A stretch of DNA of 16,410 nt from Ruminococcaceae bacterium UBA794 (GCA_002304735.1 DBIU01000085.1:1-16410); one strand, 5' to 3'; counted from the first letter of the stretch, positions 5,882-13,428 are shown. Numbers and translations: made by a program. Notes: generated by a model from the sequence alone, not told the origin.

Positions 5882-7015
5882 TTACCCTCTGTGACCCGCA
5901 AAATTTCCGTGGAATTTGAAGTAATTCAGCTCGCTTTGGAAGTTGCCGAGAAGCCTGCGTACAACGGGGTCTTTTACGCTGCCGTCGAACTCGATGTAGA
6001 ACATATAATCCTCGGGATATTTCATCTTAACGTCTGTCGGAAGCGGCTTCGAGAGTATCTTCGACATCGAAAGCCCGTTCACGGCGAATTTCGTCAGCAG
6101 GCGGTAAAGTGCGCCCGAAATATTCGGGATTGAGAGCGAAACCGCCACGGTGTCCGCGCCGCCGTACACCTCGACGTTCTTTGAAATGCAGATAAATCTC
6201 GTTCTGTTGTCGGGGTCGGACGCGATTGAGTCGCGCACGATATCAAGCCCGTGCATCTCGGCACATTCCGCCGAGCAAATGCACCCAAGCTCGCCGCTTT
6301 CATTCTCGGAAACCATTTTCGCGGCGGCTGCGTTGTTGTGATACGGGATAACCGTTAAGTTTCCCCTGCTCTCAATGTAGCTTGTACACTGACGAATAGC
6401 CTGCTCGTGACCGAAAAGGATTTTCACGTCCTCCTCGCGAACGCCCTTTTTTGCCGCGAGAACGTGCGCACATTCAACAAACACCGTTCGGCAGATGTAG
6501 ACGCTGTGCCGCTCCAAAAGCTCCATATTAGCGGTAACTTCGCCCGCCGTGCTGTTTTCGACAGGAAGAATACCATAGTCCACGTCGCCGCTTTCAACCG
6601 CCTCGAACACCTCTTTGAACGAAGCGAAGAAGCTGATTGAGCCGTTGTCAAAAAGCTTTTTGCACGCCGCGTGACCGTAAGCGCCCTCAATCCCCTGAAC
6701 CGCAACGGACGCTCTCGGCTTGATTTTATCCGTGAAATCAAGCTTAAAATCGGGCGAAATCTCGTTAATCTGCGCACATTTGGAGATATCCATAATGTTC
6801 ATAAACAGAAACGCAGCGCTCTTTTTAAGCGGCTCGGGCGCGTTTTCCCGAACGCTGTCAATGATAAACTTCTCGCGGTCGCCCTGAAAAACGACCATAT
6901 TGTTCGCGGACTTAAATTTCGCGACTTCAAGCGAAAGATTCATTCTCTCGATAAACAAATCGAGAATTTTATCGTCGATTGAGTCGATTTTCCCGCGAAT
7001 TTCACTTAAATCCAT
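5882..7015 (-). CDS. pheA: Bifunctional chorismate mutase / prephenate dehydratase (P-protein)
   Basis: A 377-residue protein converting chorismate to prephenate and then to phenylpyruvate, the committed branch to phenylalanine. Domains in order: an AroQ-type chorismate mutase helix bundle (about 1-85, starting MDLSEIRGKIDSIDDKIL); prephenate dehydratase (about 108-285) with GIEGAYGHAA, LPVENSTAGEV and the catalytic-region DNRTRF motif; and a C-terminal ACT regulatory domain (about 295-375) with the GALY motif. The usual ESRP phenylalanine-sensing motif is degenerate (LSKPLP), so feedback control may differ. The ATG at 7013-7015 has GGGAG seven bases upstream; an extra 26 in-frame codons upstream overlap the previous gene and look non-coding. 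It starts 13 nt after the pseudokinase stop and ends one base before ispD. Confidence 0.95.
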   Translation of the reverse strand: MDLSEIRGKIDSIDDKILDLFIERMNLSLEVAKFKSANNMVVFQGDREKFIIDSVRENAPEPLKKSAAFLFMNIMDISKCAQINEISPDFKLDFTDKIKPRASVAVQGIEGAYGHAACKKLFDNGSISFFASFKEVFEAVESGDVDYGILPVENSTAGEVTANMELLERHSVYICRTVFVECAHVLAAKKGVREEDVKILFGHEQAIRQCTSYIESRGNLTVIPYHNNAAAAKMVSENESGELGCICSAECAEMHGLDIVRDSIASDPDNRTRFICISKNVEVYGGADTVAVSLSIPNISGALYRLLTKFAVNGLSMSKILSKPLPTDVKMKYPEDYMFYIEFDGSVKDPVVRRLLGNFQSELNYFKFHGNFAGHRG

Positions 7016-7028
7016 CTGCAAACTCCCG

Positions 7029-8738
7029 TTATTCCTCAAGGTGAGAAAAATCCTCGGGCAATACCAGCCGTTCCGCCACATAAACAACGACAATCTCGCC
7101 CTCGCTTACCTTAACGAGGTCGCCGACGTCCTTGCTGCACGAAACGACAAGCCCCTCGCTCACATCGTTCGTTTTCTTCTTCTCAACCTTGTATTTAATA
7201 TTGCTCTTATCAAGCTTTTCGAGGTAAGCCGCCTCGTCGTCGCCGTTATAATCGGGAAGCGGAACGACGCTCTTTCCCTTGCTTACCTTGACCTTAATCT
7301 GCGTTCCGAGCGGAACCGCCTCGCCCTGTTCAATCGACTGCTCGAAAATCACGCCCGAGCTGTATTCGTCCGAATAATCATAGGTCGGCACGAAAACGAG
7401 CTTTCCCTCATAGCGCGCGGCTGTTTTCTCGTAATTGTCGCCCTTAAAGTCGGGGATTTGAACCGTTGCCGAAACAGGCTCGGAGGAAGCGCTTTCGTCC
7501 GTGCTTTCCGAGGAGCTTTCGGGCTGTTCCGAGGACGCGCTTTGCGTTGTCGAGGAGCTTTCAAAAGCGGACGAGCTATCTTCGGACGGCTCGCCGCCTG
7601 TCTTTCCGAACGCGCCCGAAAGCGCCGCCGCGAACGTTGCCGCGAAAATAATAAGCACGGCTCCGATAGCGATAAGCGCGACAAGCGTTTTTTTGCGCTC
7701 GCGCTCTTTTTTCTCGAGAATTTTCTCCTCGCGCCTTGAAAGCGGTCTGCCGTCGGCGGCGCGGACAGGCTCGTTTCCGATGTACCTCGGCGGCGCGAAC
7801 AGCTTATCGACAAACTCGGTCACGGAGCGTATGCGCGTTTCCGTGGAGAGCCTCATTCCGTTCATAATCACGCGCGAAACGTGCTGAGGAATATCGCGGT
7901 TTATAAGCATCGGCTCGGGCATTGTGTTTCCGGTGCGCGCAATGGCTTCAACGGGAGCGGTTCCCGTAAGCACGCGGTAAAGCACGGCGGAAATCCCGTA
8001 AACGTCCGTCCAAGTGCCGTTCATCTCGTTTGAATACTGCTCCGGCGCGGCATAACCGCTGAAAATCTCGCAGGCGATTTCGGTGTTCGTGGTGCGCTCT
8101 GCGGAAATGCAAAATCCTCCGAGCTTCAATTCCATATTATCCGTAACAAAAATCGTCTGCGGAGAAATGCCGCGGTGAATGATACCCGCCGCGTGAATAA
8201 GCGAAAGCGTCGTGAGAATAGGCGGGAAAAGCTCCTTCACCTGCTCCCACGAAAGCATTCCAGCCGAATTTTCGAGAAACGTTTTAAGCGAAATGCCGCT
8301 GATATACTCAAGAACGGCATAGCAGGTTCCGTTTTCGCGGAAAATATCGTTAACCGCCTGAATATGTGCCGTTCCGCGAAGCTTCATAAGGCTTCTGTGA
8401 AGGTCGGCGAACTCCGACATATAGGTTTTGTAAAGCGCGCTGTTATCAGCGTTTACGGTAATTTCGGTTTCGCCCTTCATACGCGAGCAAAGCGCGTCGG
8501 GCATAAATTCCTTTATGATAACTCCGGTTTTCGCCGCGGTATCATAGCCGATATAAGACGCGCCCTCGCCGTTGTAGGAGATTAGCTTTCCGACAATATA
8601 GCGCCCGTTCAGAAACGTTTTCGGAACGAGATAGGTCGGGATACACGGGTCAGAGTCGCTGTAACCGCAGAGCTTGCACGGACCGTCGTAGGTCTTGTCG
8701 TTCATACAGCCCATACAAAGCGTTGTTTCCTTCTGCAT
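7029..8738 (-). CDS. Zinc-ribbon / pseudokinase / PASTA membrane protein
   Basis: A 569-residue protein heading the operon. Layout: an N-terminal zinc ribbon (C8, C11, C21, C24); a Hanks-type kinase fold (about 46-320); one transmembrane helix (about 351-378); a Ser/Glu-rich linker (about 381-425); and two PASTA-like domains (426-489 and 490-556), normally extracellular cell-wall or muropeptide sensors. The fold keeps the VAIK lysine (K76) and APE (AAPEQY), but the catalytic core is lost. HRD is HRG (G190), the Mg-binding Asn is Thr (T195), and DFG has become GFC (G208). It is therefore very probably a pseudokinase: it may bind ATP or act as a scaffold but should not phosphorylate by the usual mechanism. 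Starting at the ATG 8736-8738 gives better spacing to GGTGG than the adjacent TTG. Its promoter is at 8791-8819. Confidence 0.93.
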   Translation of the reverse strand: MQKETTLCMGCMNDKTYDGPCKLCGYSDSDPCIPTYLVPKTFLNGRYIVGKLISYNGEGASYIGYDTAAKTGVIIKEFMPDALCSRMKGETEITVNADNSALYKTYMSEFADLHRSLMKLRGTAHIQAVNDIFRENGTCYAVLEYISGISLKTFLENSAGMLSWEQVKELFPPILTTLSLIHAAGIIHRGISPQTIFVTDNMELKLGGFCISAERTTNTEIACEIFSGYAAPEQYSNEMNGTWTDVYGISAVLYRVLTGTAPVEAIARTGNTMPEPMLINRDIPQHVSRVIMNGMRLSTETRIRSVTEFVDKLFAPPRYIGNEPVRAADGRPLSRREEKILEKKERERKKTLVALIAIGAVLIIFAATFAAALSGAFGKTGGEPSEDSSSAFESSSTTQSASSEQPESSSESTDESASSEPVSATVQIPDFKGDNYEKTAARYEGKLVFVPTYDYSDEYSSGVIFEQSIEQGEAVPLGTQIKVKVSKGKSVVPLPDYNGDDEAAYLEKLDKSNIKYKVEKKKTNDVSEGLVVSCSKDVGDLVKVSEGEIVVVYVAERLVLPEDFSHLEE

Positions 8739-8790
8739 CAATCCACCGTCCTAAGTATAAATCAGTTTTTTCGATAGTTCTACACATATT

Positions 8791-8819
8791 ATCATACTCC
8801 AAATCGCCGCAAAAGTCAA
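8791..8819 (-). promoter_or_regulatory. Promoter of the pseudokinase-pheA-ispD-ispF-lipoprotein operon
   Basis: On the minus strand the -35 TTGACT (8814-8819) and -10 TATGAT (8791-8796) are 17 bases apart, about 52 bases before the start codon at 8738. No terminator or second promoter was seen between the five genes, so this probably drives all of them. The rest of the intergenic stretch to 8956 is AT-rich without other recognised signals. Confidence 0.75.
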
Positions 8820-8955
8820 GAATTATGACAAGATTGTAATTTTTTATCGCTGTTTTGTATTATTTTTGTAATAATTTTCTTTGTTTATAACATATTTTTC
8901 AAAAAAGATTAGCGCGTTTTTGTGTAAAATAACAAGAAAAAATAATCTCCTGCAC

Positions 8956-8984
8956 TTGCAAAAAGTAAATAAGTGTGGTATAAT
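8956..8984 (+). promoter_or_regulatory. Promoter of the zinc-ribbon gene
   Basis: The -35 TTGCAA (8956-8961), a 17-base spacer and a perfect -10 TATAAT (8979-8984) preceded by TGG (extended -10). The spacer end AGTGTGG is the same as in the candidate RNA promoter at 3458-3486. Confidence 0.85.
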
Positions 8985-9042
8985 TTTAACAAGGGCGAAA
9001 TTGCCCCGCGAATTTGTTTAACGATTGAAAGGAGTTTTTACT

Positions 9043-9450
9043 ATGAGTATTCTGGACGATATCATCGACAAGGGAAAGACCGTTGTTTCCGCGGCGGGTC
9101 AGAAAACCGACATTGCAATCCGCTTCTCCAAGCTTAAGGTCAAGGAAACTCAGCTTAACGGCGACATTAAGGCAAAGAACGAAAAGCTCGGCGCTATCAT
9201 TTACGATATGGTTAAGACGAACGTTAAGGAGAGCGAAGCTTTCGACGAGCTTATCGCGGCTATCGACGAGGATTACGCAAAGCTTGCCGAGGTTCAGGCG
9301 CAGCTTGACGAGCTGAAGAACGTCGTTACCTGCACAAAGTGCGGCGCTAAAACCAAGAACGAGAACGCTTACTGCCCGAAGTGCGGCGAAAAGCTCCCCG
9401 AAAAGAAGGCTGAGGAAGATGCTGCCGAGGACGAAAAGCCCGAGGAATAA
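9043..9450 (+). CDS. Coiled-coil protein with C-terminal zinc ribbon
   Basis: A 135-residue hypothetical protein. An amphipathic, charged helical N-terminal part (about 1-95, with a long coiled-coil-like stretch) leads into a classic four-cysteine zinc ribbon (CTKCG and CPKCGEK, 11 residues apart) and a Glu/Lys-rich acidic tail. No signal peptide or membrane segment. The ATG at 9043-9045 has AAAGGAG eight bases upstream; an in-frame extension above it overlaps this site. The gene is monocistronic, with its own strong promoter and terminator. It uses AAG, GAC, CTT and GCT codons far more consistently than neighbours, suggesting high expression. Zinc-ribbon proteins of this shape are common in Clostridia but I know of no defined function. 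Confidence 0.9.
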   Translation: MSILDDIIDKGKTVVSAAGQKTDIAIRFSKLKVKETQLNGDIKAKNEKLGAIIYDMVKTNVKESEAFDELIAAIDEDYAKLAEVQAQLDELKNVVTCTKCGAKTKNENAYCPKCGEKLPEKKAEEDAAEDEKPEE

Positions 9451-9470
9451 TCACTTTTACATCAAACCAA

Positions 9471-9496
9471 AAAGGGAGGCTTTCGCCTCCTTTTTT
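9471..9496 (+). terminator. Bidirectional terminator between convergent genes
   Basis: GGAGGC (9475-9480) pairs with GCCTCC (9485-9490) around TTTC, extended by an A/T stem, with a TTTTTT tail on the plus strand and CTTTTTGG on the minus strand. It ends the zinc-ribbon gene and also lies just after the stop of the minus-strand gene at 9519. Confidence 0.9.
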
Positions 9497-9518
9497 CATT
9501 TCAGTAATGCGAAGCGTT

Positions 9519-10025
9519 TTAGTCAAACAGCCCCTTCATTTCCTCCATAAACGGCTCGTCGTAGAGCTTTGGGTAATAGCCGAAAACGAGGTCGTAGAAC
9601 TGCGCGTCGGAAAGCGCCGCAAACTCGCCCATAAGAAAGCCGGGATAGCTTTTCATCGCGTCGCACATCGACTTGGCGCGGTCGGCTTCGCCGGTCATAA
9701 GCTTGCGGCAAATCATATCGTTTCCGAAAATAATGGCGGGAACGTGTTTCAGCGCCTTTTCATAATCAAAATCGGGCGGAGCGTAAACGCGCTTGAAAAA
9801 CAGCCTGACTTTTGGATAAAAGAACTTGTTTTTCGCCTTGATTTCACGCTTAAGCGCCCCGAGAAGCTTTGAAAGCGGCTCTTTTTCGTTGCCCGCGTGT
9901 GAAAGCGCCGCCGAAAGCGAGTCCAAAAGCGCGCAGACATTGAGCGTGAGCGCGTCCTCGCGAATAGCGGAATAGGCTTCTTTCATTATCACAAGCACTC
10001 GCCCGAGCGCGTTTTTTTCGGTCAT
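9519..10025 (-). CDS. Unrecognised 168-residue helical protein
   Basis: I do not recognise a family. The predicted protein appears all-helical and cytosolic, with a basic middle segment (about 55-80, many Lys/Arg/Phe) and an aromatic, acidic C-terminal third (FYDLVFGYYPKLYDEPF). No signal peptide or membrane segment. The ATG at 10023-10025 has AGGAGATAAGC upstream, a good ribosome site. It lies 68 bases downstream of the hibernation factor gene on the same strand, with a hairpin (10046-10070) in the gap. It may be expressed by read-through of that gene's terminator, as I see no clear promoter of its own. It ends at the shared bidirectional terminator 9471-9496. Confidence 0.85.
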   Translation of the reverse strand: MTEKNALGRVLVIMKEAYSAIREDALTLNVCALLDSLSAALSHAGNEKEPLSKLLGALKREIKAKNKFFYPKVRLFFKRVYAPPDFDYEKALKHVPAIIFGNDMICRKLMTGEADRAKSMCDAMKSYPGFLMGEFAALSDAQFYDLVFGYYPKLYDEPFMEEMKGLFD

Positions 10026-10045
10026 TGCTTATCTCCTTACGCCAA

Positions 10046-10070
10046 AAGGGCGGCAAAACCCGCCGCCCTT
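10046..10070 (-). terminator. Terminator or attenuating hairpin after the hibernation factor gene
   Basis: Perfect 9-bp arms AAGGGCGGC (10046-10054) and GCCGCCCTT (10062-10070) with a 7-nt loop. On the minus strand the stem is followed by only a short TTTT, so termination may be incomplete, allowing read-through to the gene at 9519-10025. Confidence 0.65.
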
Positions 10071-10093
10071 GATTGTCAAAATAAAACCGCGAA

Positions 10094-10615
10094 TTACTCG
10101 TCCTCGGGAACAAGAACCGCATAGTTGCCCTCGTCGCGCTTGTAAACAACGTTTACAAGACCCGTTTTCTCGTTCTTGAACATAAAGAACGTGTGGTCGA
10201 GCAGGTTCATCTGGAGAATAGCCTCCTCAACGGTCATCGGCTTCATACGGAAATTCTTGTATCTGATAACCTCGTAATCGCTCTCCTCAGGCTCCGGAGC
10301 AAGCCCCGCGAACGCGTTTTCACGCAGGCTCTTTTCAACCTTGGTCTTGTGCTTTCTGATTTGACGGATAATTCTGTCAATCGTAACGTCGAGAGCGTCG
10401 TTCTTATCGCGAGCGGTCTGTTCCGCGCGATACATAATCCCGTTATATTTCACGGTAAGCTCAAGTATAATCAAATCGCGGCGCTCCGCAAGCGTAATTT
10501 TCGCTTCCGCGTCGTCGGGGAAAAATCTGTCGAGCTTTGCTCCGAGCTTCTGCTCGGCGTAATCCGTAAACGCCTGAGAAATATTCATCTTTTTCGCAGC
10601 AATAGTAACCTTCAT
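10094..10615 (-). CDS. hpf: Long-form ribosome hibernation-promoting factor
   Basis: A 173-residue protein that dimerises 70S ribosomes into inactive 100S particles in stationary phase or stress. The N-terminal domain (about 1-100, starting MKVTIAAKKMNIS) is the YfiA/RaiA ribosome-binding fold. The C-terminal domain (about 118-173) carries the family's VIRYKNFRMKPMTVEEAI and LDHTFFMF motifs, which mediate HPF dimerisation. This domain distinguishes long HPF, typical of Firmicutes, from the short proteobacterial forms. I choose the ATG at 10613-10615 because the AAGGA site lies nine bases upstream; the ATG three codons earlier abuts that site directly. A promoter-like TTGCAT/TAAAAT pair precedes it. 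In Bacillus this gene is under stress sigma factors; whether that holds here cannot be read from the sequence. Confidence 0.96.
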   Translation of the reverse strand: MKVTIAAKKMNISQAFTDYAEQKLGAKLDRFFPDDAEAKITLAERRDLIILELTVKYNGIMYRAEQTARDKNDALDVTIDRIIRQIRKHKTKVEKSLRENAFAGLAPEPEESDYEVIRYKNFRMKPMTVEEAILQMNLLDHTFFMFKNEKTGLVNVVYKRDEGNYAVLVPEDE

Positions 10616-10661
10616 AAACGTCATTCCTTCCGCTATATAATTCGGTTTTCACCTTAATGTT

Positions 10662-10690
10662 ATTTTAACATATTATAACAAAAAATGCAA
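10662..10690 (-). promoter_or_regulatory. Probable hpf promoter
   Basis: On the minus strand, TTGCAT (10685-10690) and TAAAAT (10662-10667) are 17 bases apart. A second -10-like TATAAT overlaps the spacer without a matching -35. The region is very AT-rich, so this is less certain than the other promoters. Confidence 0.5.
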
Positions 10691-10770
10691 TAGCAAACCG
10701 CAAATTTTGTGCAACACTAACAATCTTTTTTGAAAAAATTTTACACTGCCGCCGGAATTTTTGAAGAAAA

Positions 10771-11565
10771 TCAGCCGAGCCTTTTGAAAATCGGCTTTCT
10801 TTCCCTGAAAACGGCGTAATACCGAAATCCCGCGTCAATCAGCGTTTTCTCCGCGATATCGAAATCCGCGGCGATATCCTCGATATTGTGCGCGTCGGAA
10901 CCCACGGTTATAATTTCGCCGCCGAGTTCGCGGTATCTTTTGAGAATAAACGGGTGAGGATTAGCGTGAGAAAGCCCTTTGCGAAGCGGCGCGGTGTTAA
11001 TTTCGATACCCTTTCCGAGAGCGATGATTTTCCGCAGGATTTCGTCCAGAATTTCGCGGAAATCAAGCGGATTATAGCATTTTTCGGGCGAATACCGCAC
11101 AACATAATCAATGTGACCGTAAACGTCGAAATCCGAAAACGCGCCGAGATTTTCGACAATGCTCTCGAAATAGCGCAAAATTCCGTTTTTTCCGCCAAAT
11201 TCCGCAAAATATTCGGGAAAATACGGGTCTTTTCCGTCAACGAGATGCGACGAACCTATCACAAAATCGAAATTTTTCCTGTCAAGGAACGCGTGAATCC
11301 GCTCTCCGAGATGTTTCATAAGCCCAAGCTCCACTCCGAAAATAACCTCGATTTTGTCCGAAAATTCCTCTTTAACGCGAAAAAGCTCGGCTTTATAAGC
11401 GTCCGCGTCGAGAAGAAATTCGCCGTCGGGATAATCGAAATCGTGATGCTCCGTAAGGCAAATCGCTTCCAGTCCCTTTTTCGAAGCCGCGCGAACCATA
11501 TCGCAAAGCCTGTCCGTGCCGTCCGTTGAAAAGGTCGAATGAGTGTGAAAATCCGCTTTTATCAT
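10771..11565 (-). CDS. PHP-domain histidinol-phosphatase (HisJ/HisK type)
   Basis: A 264-residue metal-dependent hydrolase of the PHP superfamily. The layout fits histidinol-phosphatase, which removes phosphate from L-histidinol phosphate in histidine synthesis. Metal-binding motifs visible in order: DFHTHST near the N-terminus, LTEHHDF, a GVELGL glutamate, GSSHLV, YGHIDYVVRY and GSDAHN near the C-terminus. The conserved INTAPLRKGLSHANPHPFIL stretch is typical of this group. The ATG at 11563-11565 has GAGAGG about eight bases upstream; the 15 codons before it are in frame but unlikely. No other his genes are near, as is usual for this stand-alone enzyme; a related PHP phosphoesterase with another substrate cannot be excluded. 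It is divergent from the rubredoxin gene across 71 bases. No clear terminator follows. Confidence 0.88.
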   Translation of the reverse strand: MIKADFHTHSTFSTDGTDRLCDMVRAASKKGLEAICLTEHHDFDYPDGEFLLDADAYKAELFRVKEEFSDKIEVIFGVELGLMKHLGERIHAFLDRKNFDFVIGSSHLVDGKDPYFPEYFAEFGGKNGILRYFESIVENLGAFSDFDVYGHIDYVVRYSPEKCYNPLDFREILDEILRKIIALGKGIEINTAPLRKGLSHANPHPFILKRYRELGGEIITVGSDAHNIEDIAADFDIAEKTLIDAGFRYYAVFRERKPIFKRLG

Positions 11566-11636
11566 AGTTTTTCCTCTCTGCAAAGGGTATTTTTCGTCCG
11601 ATTTATTCAATAATACTACCGAAAGGAAGTGTATTT

Positions 11637-11831
11637 ATGGACAATTATCTCTGCCCGTGCGGCTACGTTTACTGCGAAGAACTCGGAAATCCGGGACGCG
11701 GAATAGCGCCGGGAACGCGTTTCTCGGAAATCCCCGCAAGCTGGCGCTGCCCCGTATGCGGGCTTTCAAAGGAATATTTCGGCTCGAAAAACGCGATTAT
11801 GAACGCGCTCGATATCCCGAAAACCTATTAA
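11637..11831 (+). CDS. Rubredoxin-like iron protein with atypical CxCG first knuckle
   Basis: A 64-residue protein with the rubredoxin body: CGYVY, the PGRGIAPGTRF loop, the Trp in SWRCPVCG and the second CPVCG iron knuckle. Rubredoxins bind one iron through four cysteines and act as one-electron carriers in the cytosol, often in oxygen or peroxide detoxification in anaerobes. Here the first knuckle is CPCG (C6, C8), one residue shorter than the usual CxxCG, and about 18 residues extend beyond the second knuckle. A single-codon deletion is implied rather than a frameshift, as the frame is clean. The ATG has AAAGGAAG about nine bases upstream. It is divergent from the PHP phosphatase, and its stop overlaps the stop of the next gene tail-to-tail by four bases. 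Confidence 0.9.
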   Translation: MDNYLCPCGYVYCEELGNPGRGIAPGTRFSEIPASWRCPVCGLSKEYFGSKNAIMNALDIPKTY

Positions 11832-12925
11832 TTATCATCGTCAAGAAGCGCGAAATAATCGCGGTGTTCGGCGTATTTTCCCCTGTGAGTGAGCGCGAGA
11901 AGCTCGCCGTTGATGTCGAAAAACTTCGTTATGGGCTTTCCCGACTGATAGTTTCCCGCCGAGCGGTAATAATTGCGCGAGTCGAAGTCCGGGTCAAGCC
12001 AGACCGTTCTCCCGCCGATAACCGCGAAAGTCCACTCGTGAACCTCCTCGGCGGGCTGTTCCTCGAAACAGCTTGCGCCCTCCGCGCCCGTTCCGTGAAC
12101 GTTGTAAATCTGTATTCCCTGCGCCGCCGCAAGCGCCGCGGTTATGTTTGAATAGCCGCCGCAGACGCTCGATTTATTCTTCAGAATGTATTCAAGCGTG
12201 AGCGTTTCTTCGGGGACGCCCCTGTTGAACGCGGGATAATCATAATAAATATTCTCGGCAACCCACGCTGAAATCGCCCTCAGCTTGTCGTAATCCTCGT
12301 CAATTCCCTCGCAGATTGAGTCGCTGAGCTGCTTCACCTCAAGAAGAACGCCTTTCACCTTTTCGGGGTCGGAGCCGATTGAAACGTACTCCGAAACCTG
12401 CTCAAGCGGCATTTCAATCGCTTTTCCCGCAAGGCTCGCGTTCTTTTCCGCAACGCCGACTCTGTCGGGTATTCCGACCTTTCCGCCGCTTATTTTAAGG
12501 CGGTAAATCGCTCTGCTGCCGCTTTTCTCGTAAATTCTGAGCGTCGTGAAGCCGTCTGCGGGCGATAAATAGGTGATTACGGCGGTAAATTCATCGCCGT
12601 TTTCCTTTACGCTGATATCGGCGCTTCTGTCGGTTTCAGCGTGAGAAATGCCCTCGGGCGGGATTTTTCCGCTGATTGTCGCCGTCAGCCCGTCAAACTC
12701 GATTTTTCTCCCGTCCTGCGGGTCAAAGCTCATCACAAACACGTTTTCTTCCTCGGCGGGAATTTCGGGAACGGAAGAAACGCTTGTCGTCGTCGAAGAA
12801 GCTGTTGATGTTGACGAAGAAGAAGTCTGCGAAGAAATCTCCGCGGAGCCTTCCCCGCCGTTATTGCAGCCCGTCAGAACCGCCGCGGCAAGCAAAATCG
12901 CCGCAAAACCTTTTATTTTACTCAT
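11828..12925 (-). CDS. Lipoprotein with transglutaminase-like domain
   Basis: A 365-residue secreted, membrane-anchored protein. The signal peptide ends in the lipobox LTGC (C20), followed by a Ser/Thr-rich linker (about 30-52), a beta-rich domain (about 60-150) and a transglutaminase-like cysteine-protease fold (about 190-345). The triad is visible: C255 in SSVCGGYSN, H296 in EVHEWTF and D311 in VWLDPDFDS. Such domains in Firmicutes lipoproteins probably act as peptidases or cross-linkers on the cell surface; the substrate is unknown. The ATG has AGAGGTG five bases upstream. It has its own promoter (12943-12971) and overlaps the rubredoxin stop tail-to-tail, so no terminator separates the two opposing transcripts. 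Confidence 0.93.
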   Translation of the reverse strand: MSKIKGFAAILLAAAVLTGCNNGGEGSAEISSQTSSSSTSTASSTTTSVSSVPEIPAEEENVFVMSFDPQDGRKIEFDGLTATISGKIPPEGISHAETDRSADISVKENGDEFTAVITYLSPADGFTTLRIYEKSGSRAIYRLKISGGKVGIPDRVGVAEKNASLAGKAIEMPLEQVSEYVSIGSDPEKVKGVLLEVKQLSDSICEGIDEDYDKLRAISAWVAENIYYDYPAFNRGVPEETLTLEYILKNKSSVCGGYSNITAALAAAQGIQIYNVHGTGAEGASCFEEQPAEEVHEWTFAVIGGRTVWLDPDFDSRNYYRSAGNYQSGKPITKFFDINGELLALTHRGKYAEHRDYFALLDDDN

Positions 12926-12942
12926 ATTAACACCTCTTACAT

Positions 12943-12971
12943 ATTTTACTATATTAAAAGGCGTTTGTCAA
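12943..12971 (-). promoter_or_regulatory. Promoter of the transglutaminase-like lipoprotein
   Basis: On the minus strand a perfect -35 TTGACA (12966-12971), a 17-base spacer and a -10 TAAAAT (12943-12948), just 18 bases before the start codon. The -35/-10 pair is the same as that of the DUF1292 gene. Confidence 0.8.
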
Positions 12972-12978
12972 CCGCTTT

Positions 12979-13428
12979 TCACTTCTTCGCCAAAACCGTT
13001 ACAAAACCGTCAGCCTTTGCGGAGGAAATATCCGCGCCGACTATCGCGCCGTCGATAACGATAAGGTTCGCGCAAATCGGAACGCCGGTTTCCGCGCCGT
13101 CATAATTGATTATTGAATAGGTATACTTCTTCGCGATGTAAGCGCGGTATTTCCGCAAATCAAAGCCCTGCTTGCGCTGAATGTCGTTGTACTCCTCATA
13201 AACCTCGTCGAACTCCACGGGTATGCGGATTTCCTCGATTTTATCGGGAACTTTTCCCGAAACCCAGCCGAAGCTCTCGATAAAATCCGTGCGCTCTTTG
13301 TCGGTTTTGCCTGAAACCGCGCCGCTTCCGAACGAAACAAACCGCGTAAGCAGCCAAACCGCCGCCGCGATAAGCAAAACAATGCCGATAAACGCCGTTT
13401 TCCCAGAACACGCTTTTCTTTTGGTCAT
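12979..13428 (-). CDS. DUF4830 domain protein with N-terminal membrane anchor
   Basis: A 149-residue protein. A basic N-terminus (MTKRKACSGK) leads into one hydrophobic helix (about 12-30), so it is probably anchored with its domain outside the cell. The rest (about 45-145) has the DUF4830 pattern I recognise: FIESFGWVSG, RIPVEFDEVYEEYNDIQ, KQGFDLRKYR and YTYSIINY, then a C-terminal INLIVI-like strand. The function of DUF4830 is unknown. The ATG at 13426-13428 has GAGAGG about five bases upstream; an ATG five codons earlier overlaps that site and has no site of its own. It is transcribed in the same direction as the lipoprotein gene but is separated from it by that gene's own promoter. Confidence 0.88.
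   Translation of the reverse strand: MTKRKACSGKTAFIGIVLLIAAAVWLLTRFVSFGSGAVSGKTDKERTDFIESFGWVSGKVPDKIEEIRIPVEFDEVYEEYNDIQRKQGFDLRKYRAYIAKKYTYSIINYDGAETGVPICANLIVIDGAIVGADISSAKADGFVTVLAKK

Noticed and set aside
6900..7739. A 279-codon plus-strand frame
   Set aside because: It lies opposite pheA and the pseudokinase; its second half is a run of Arg/Ala/Gly caused by the Ser/Glu-rich linker on the other strand.
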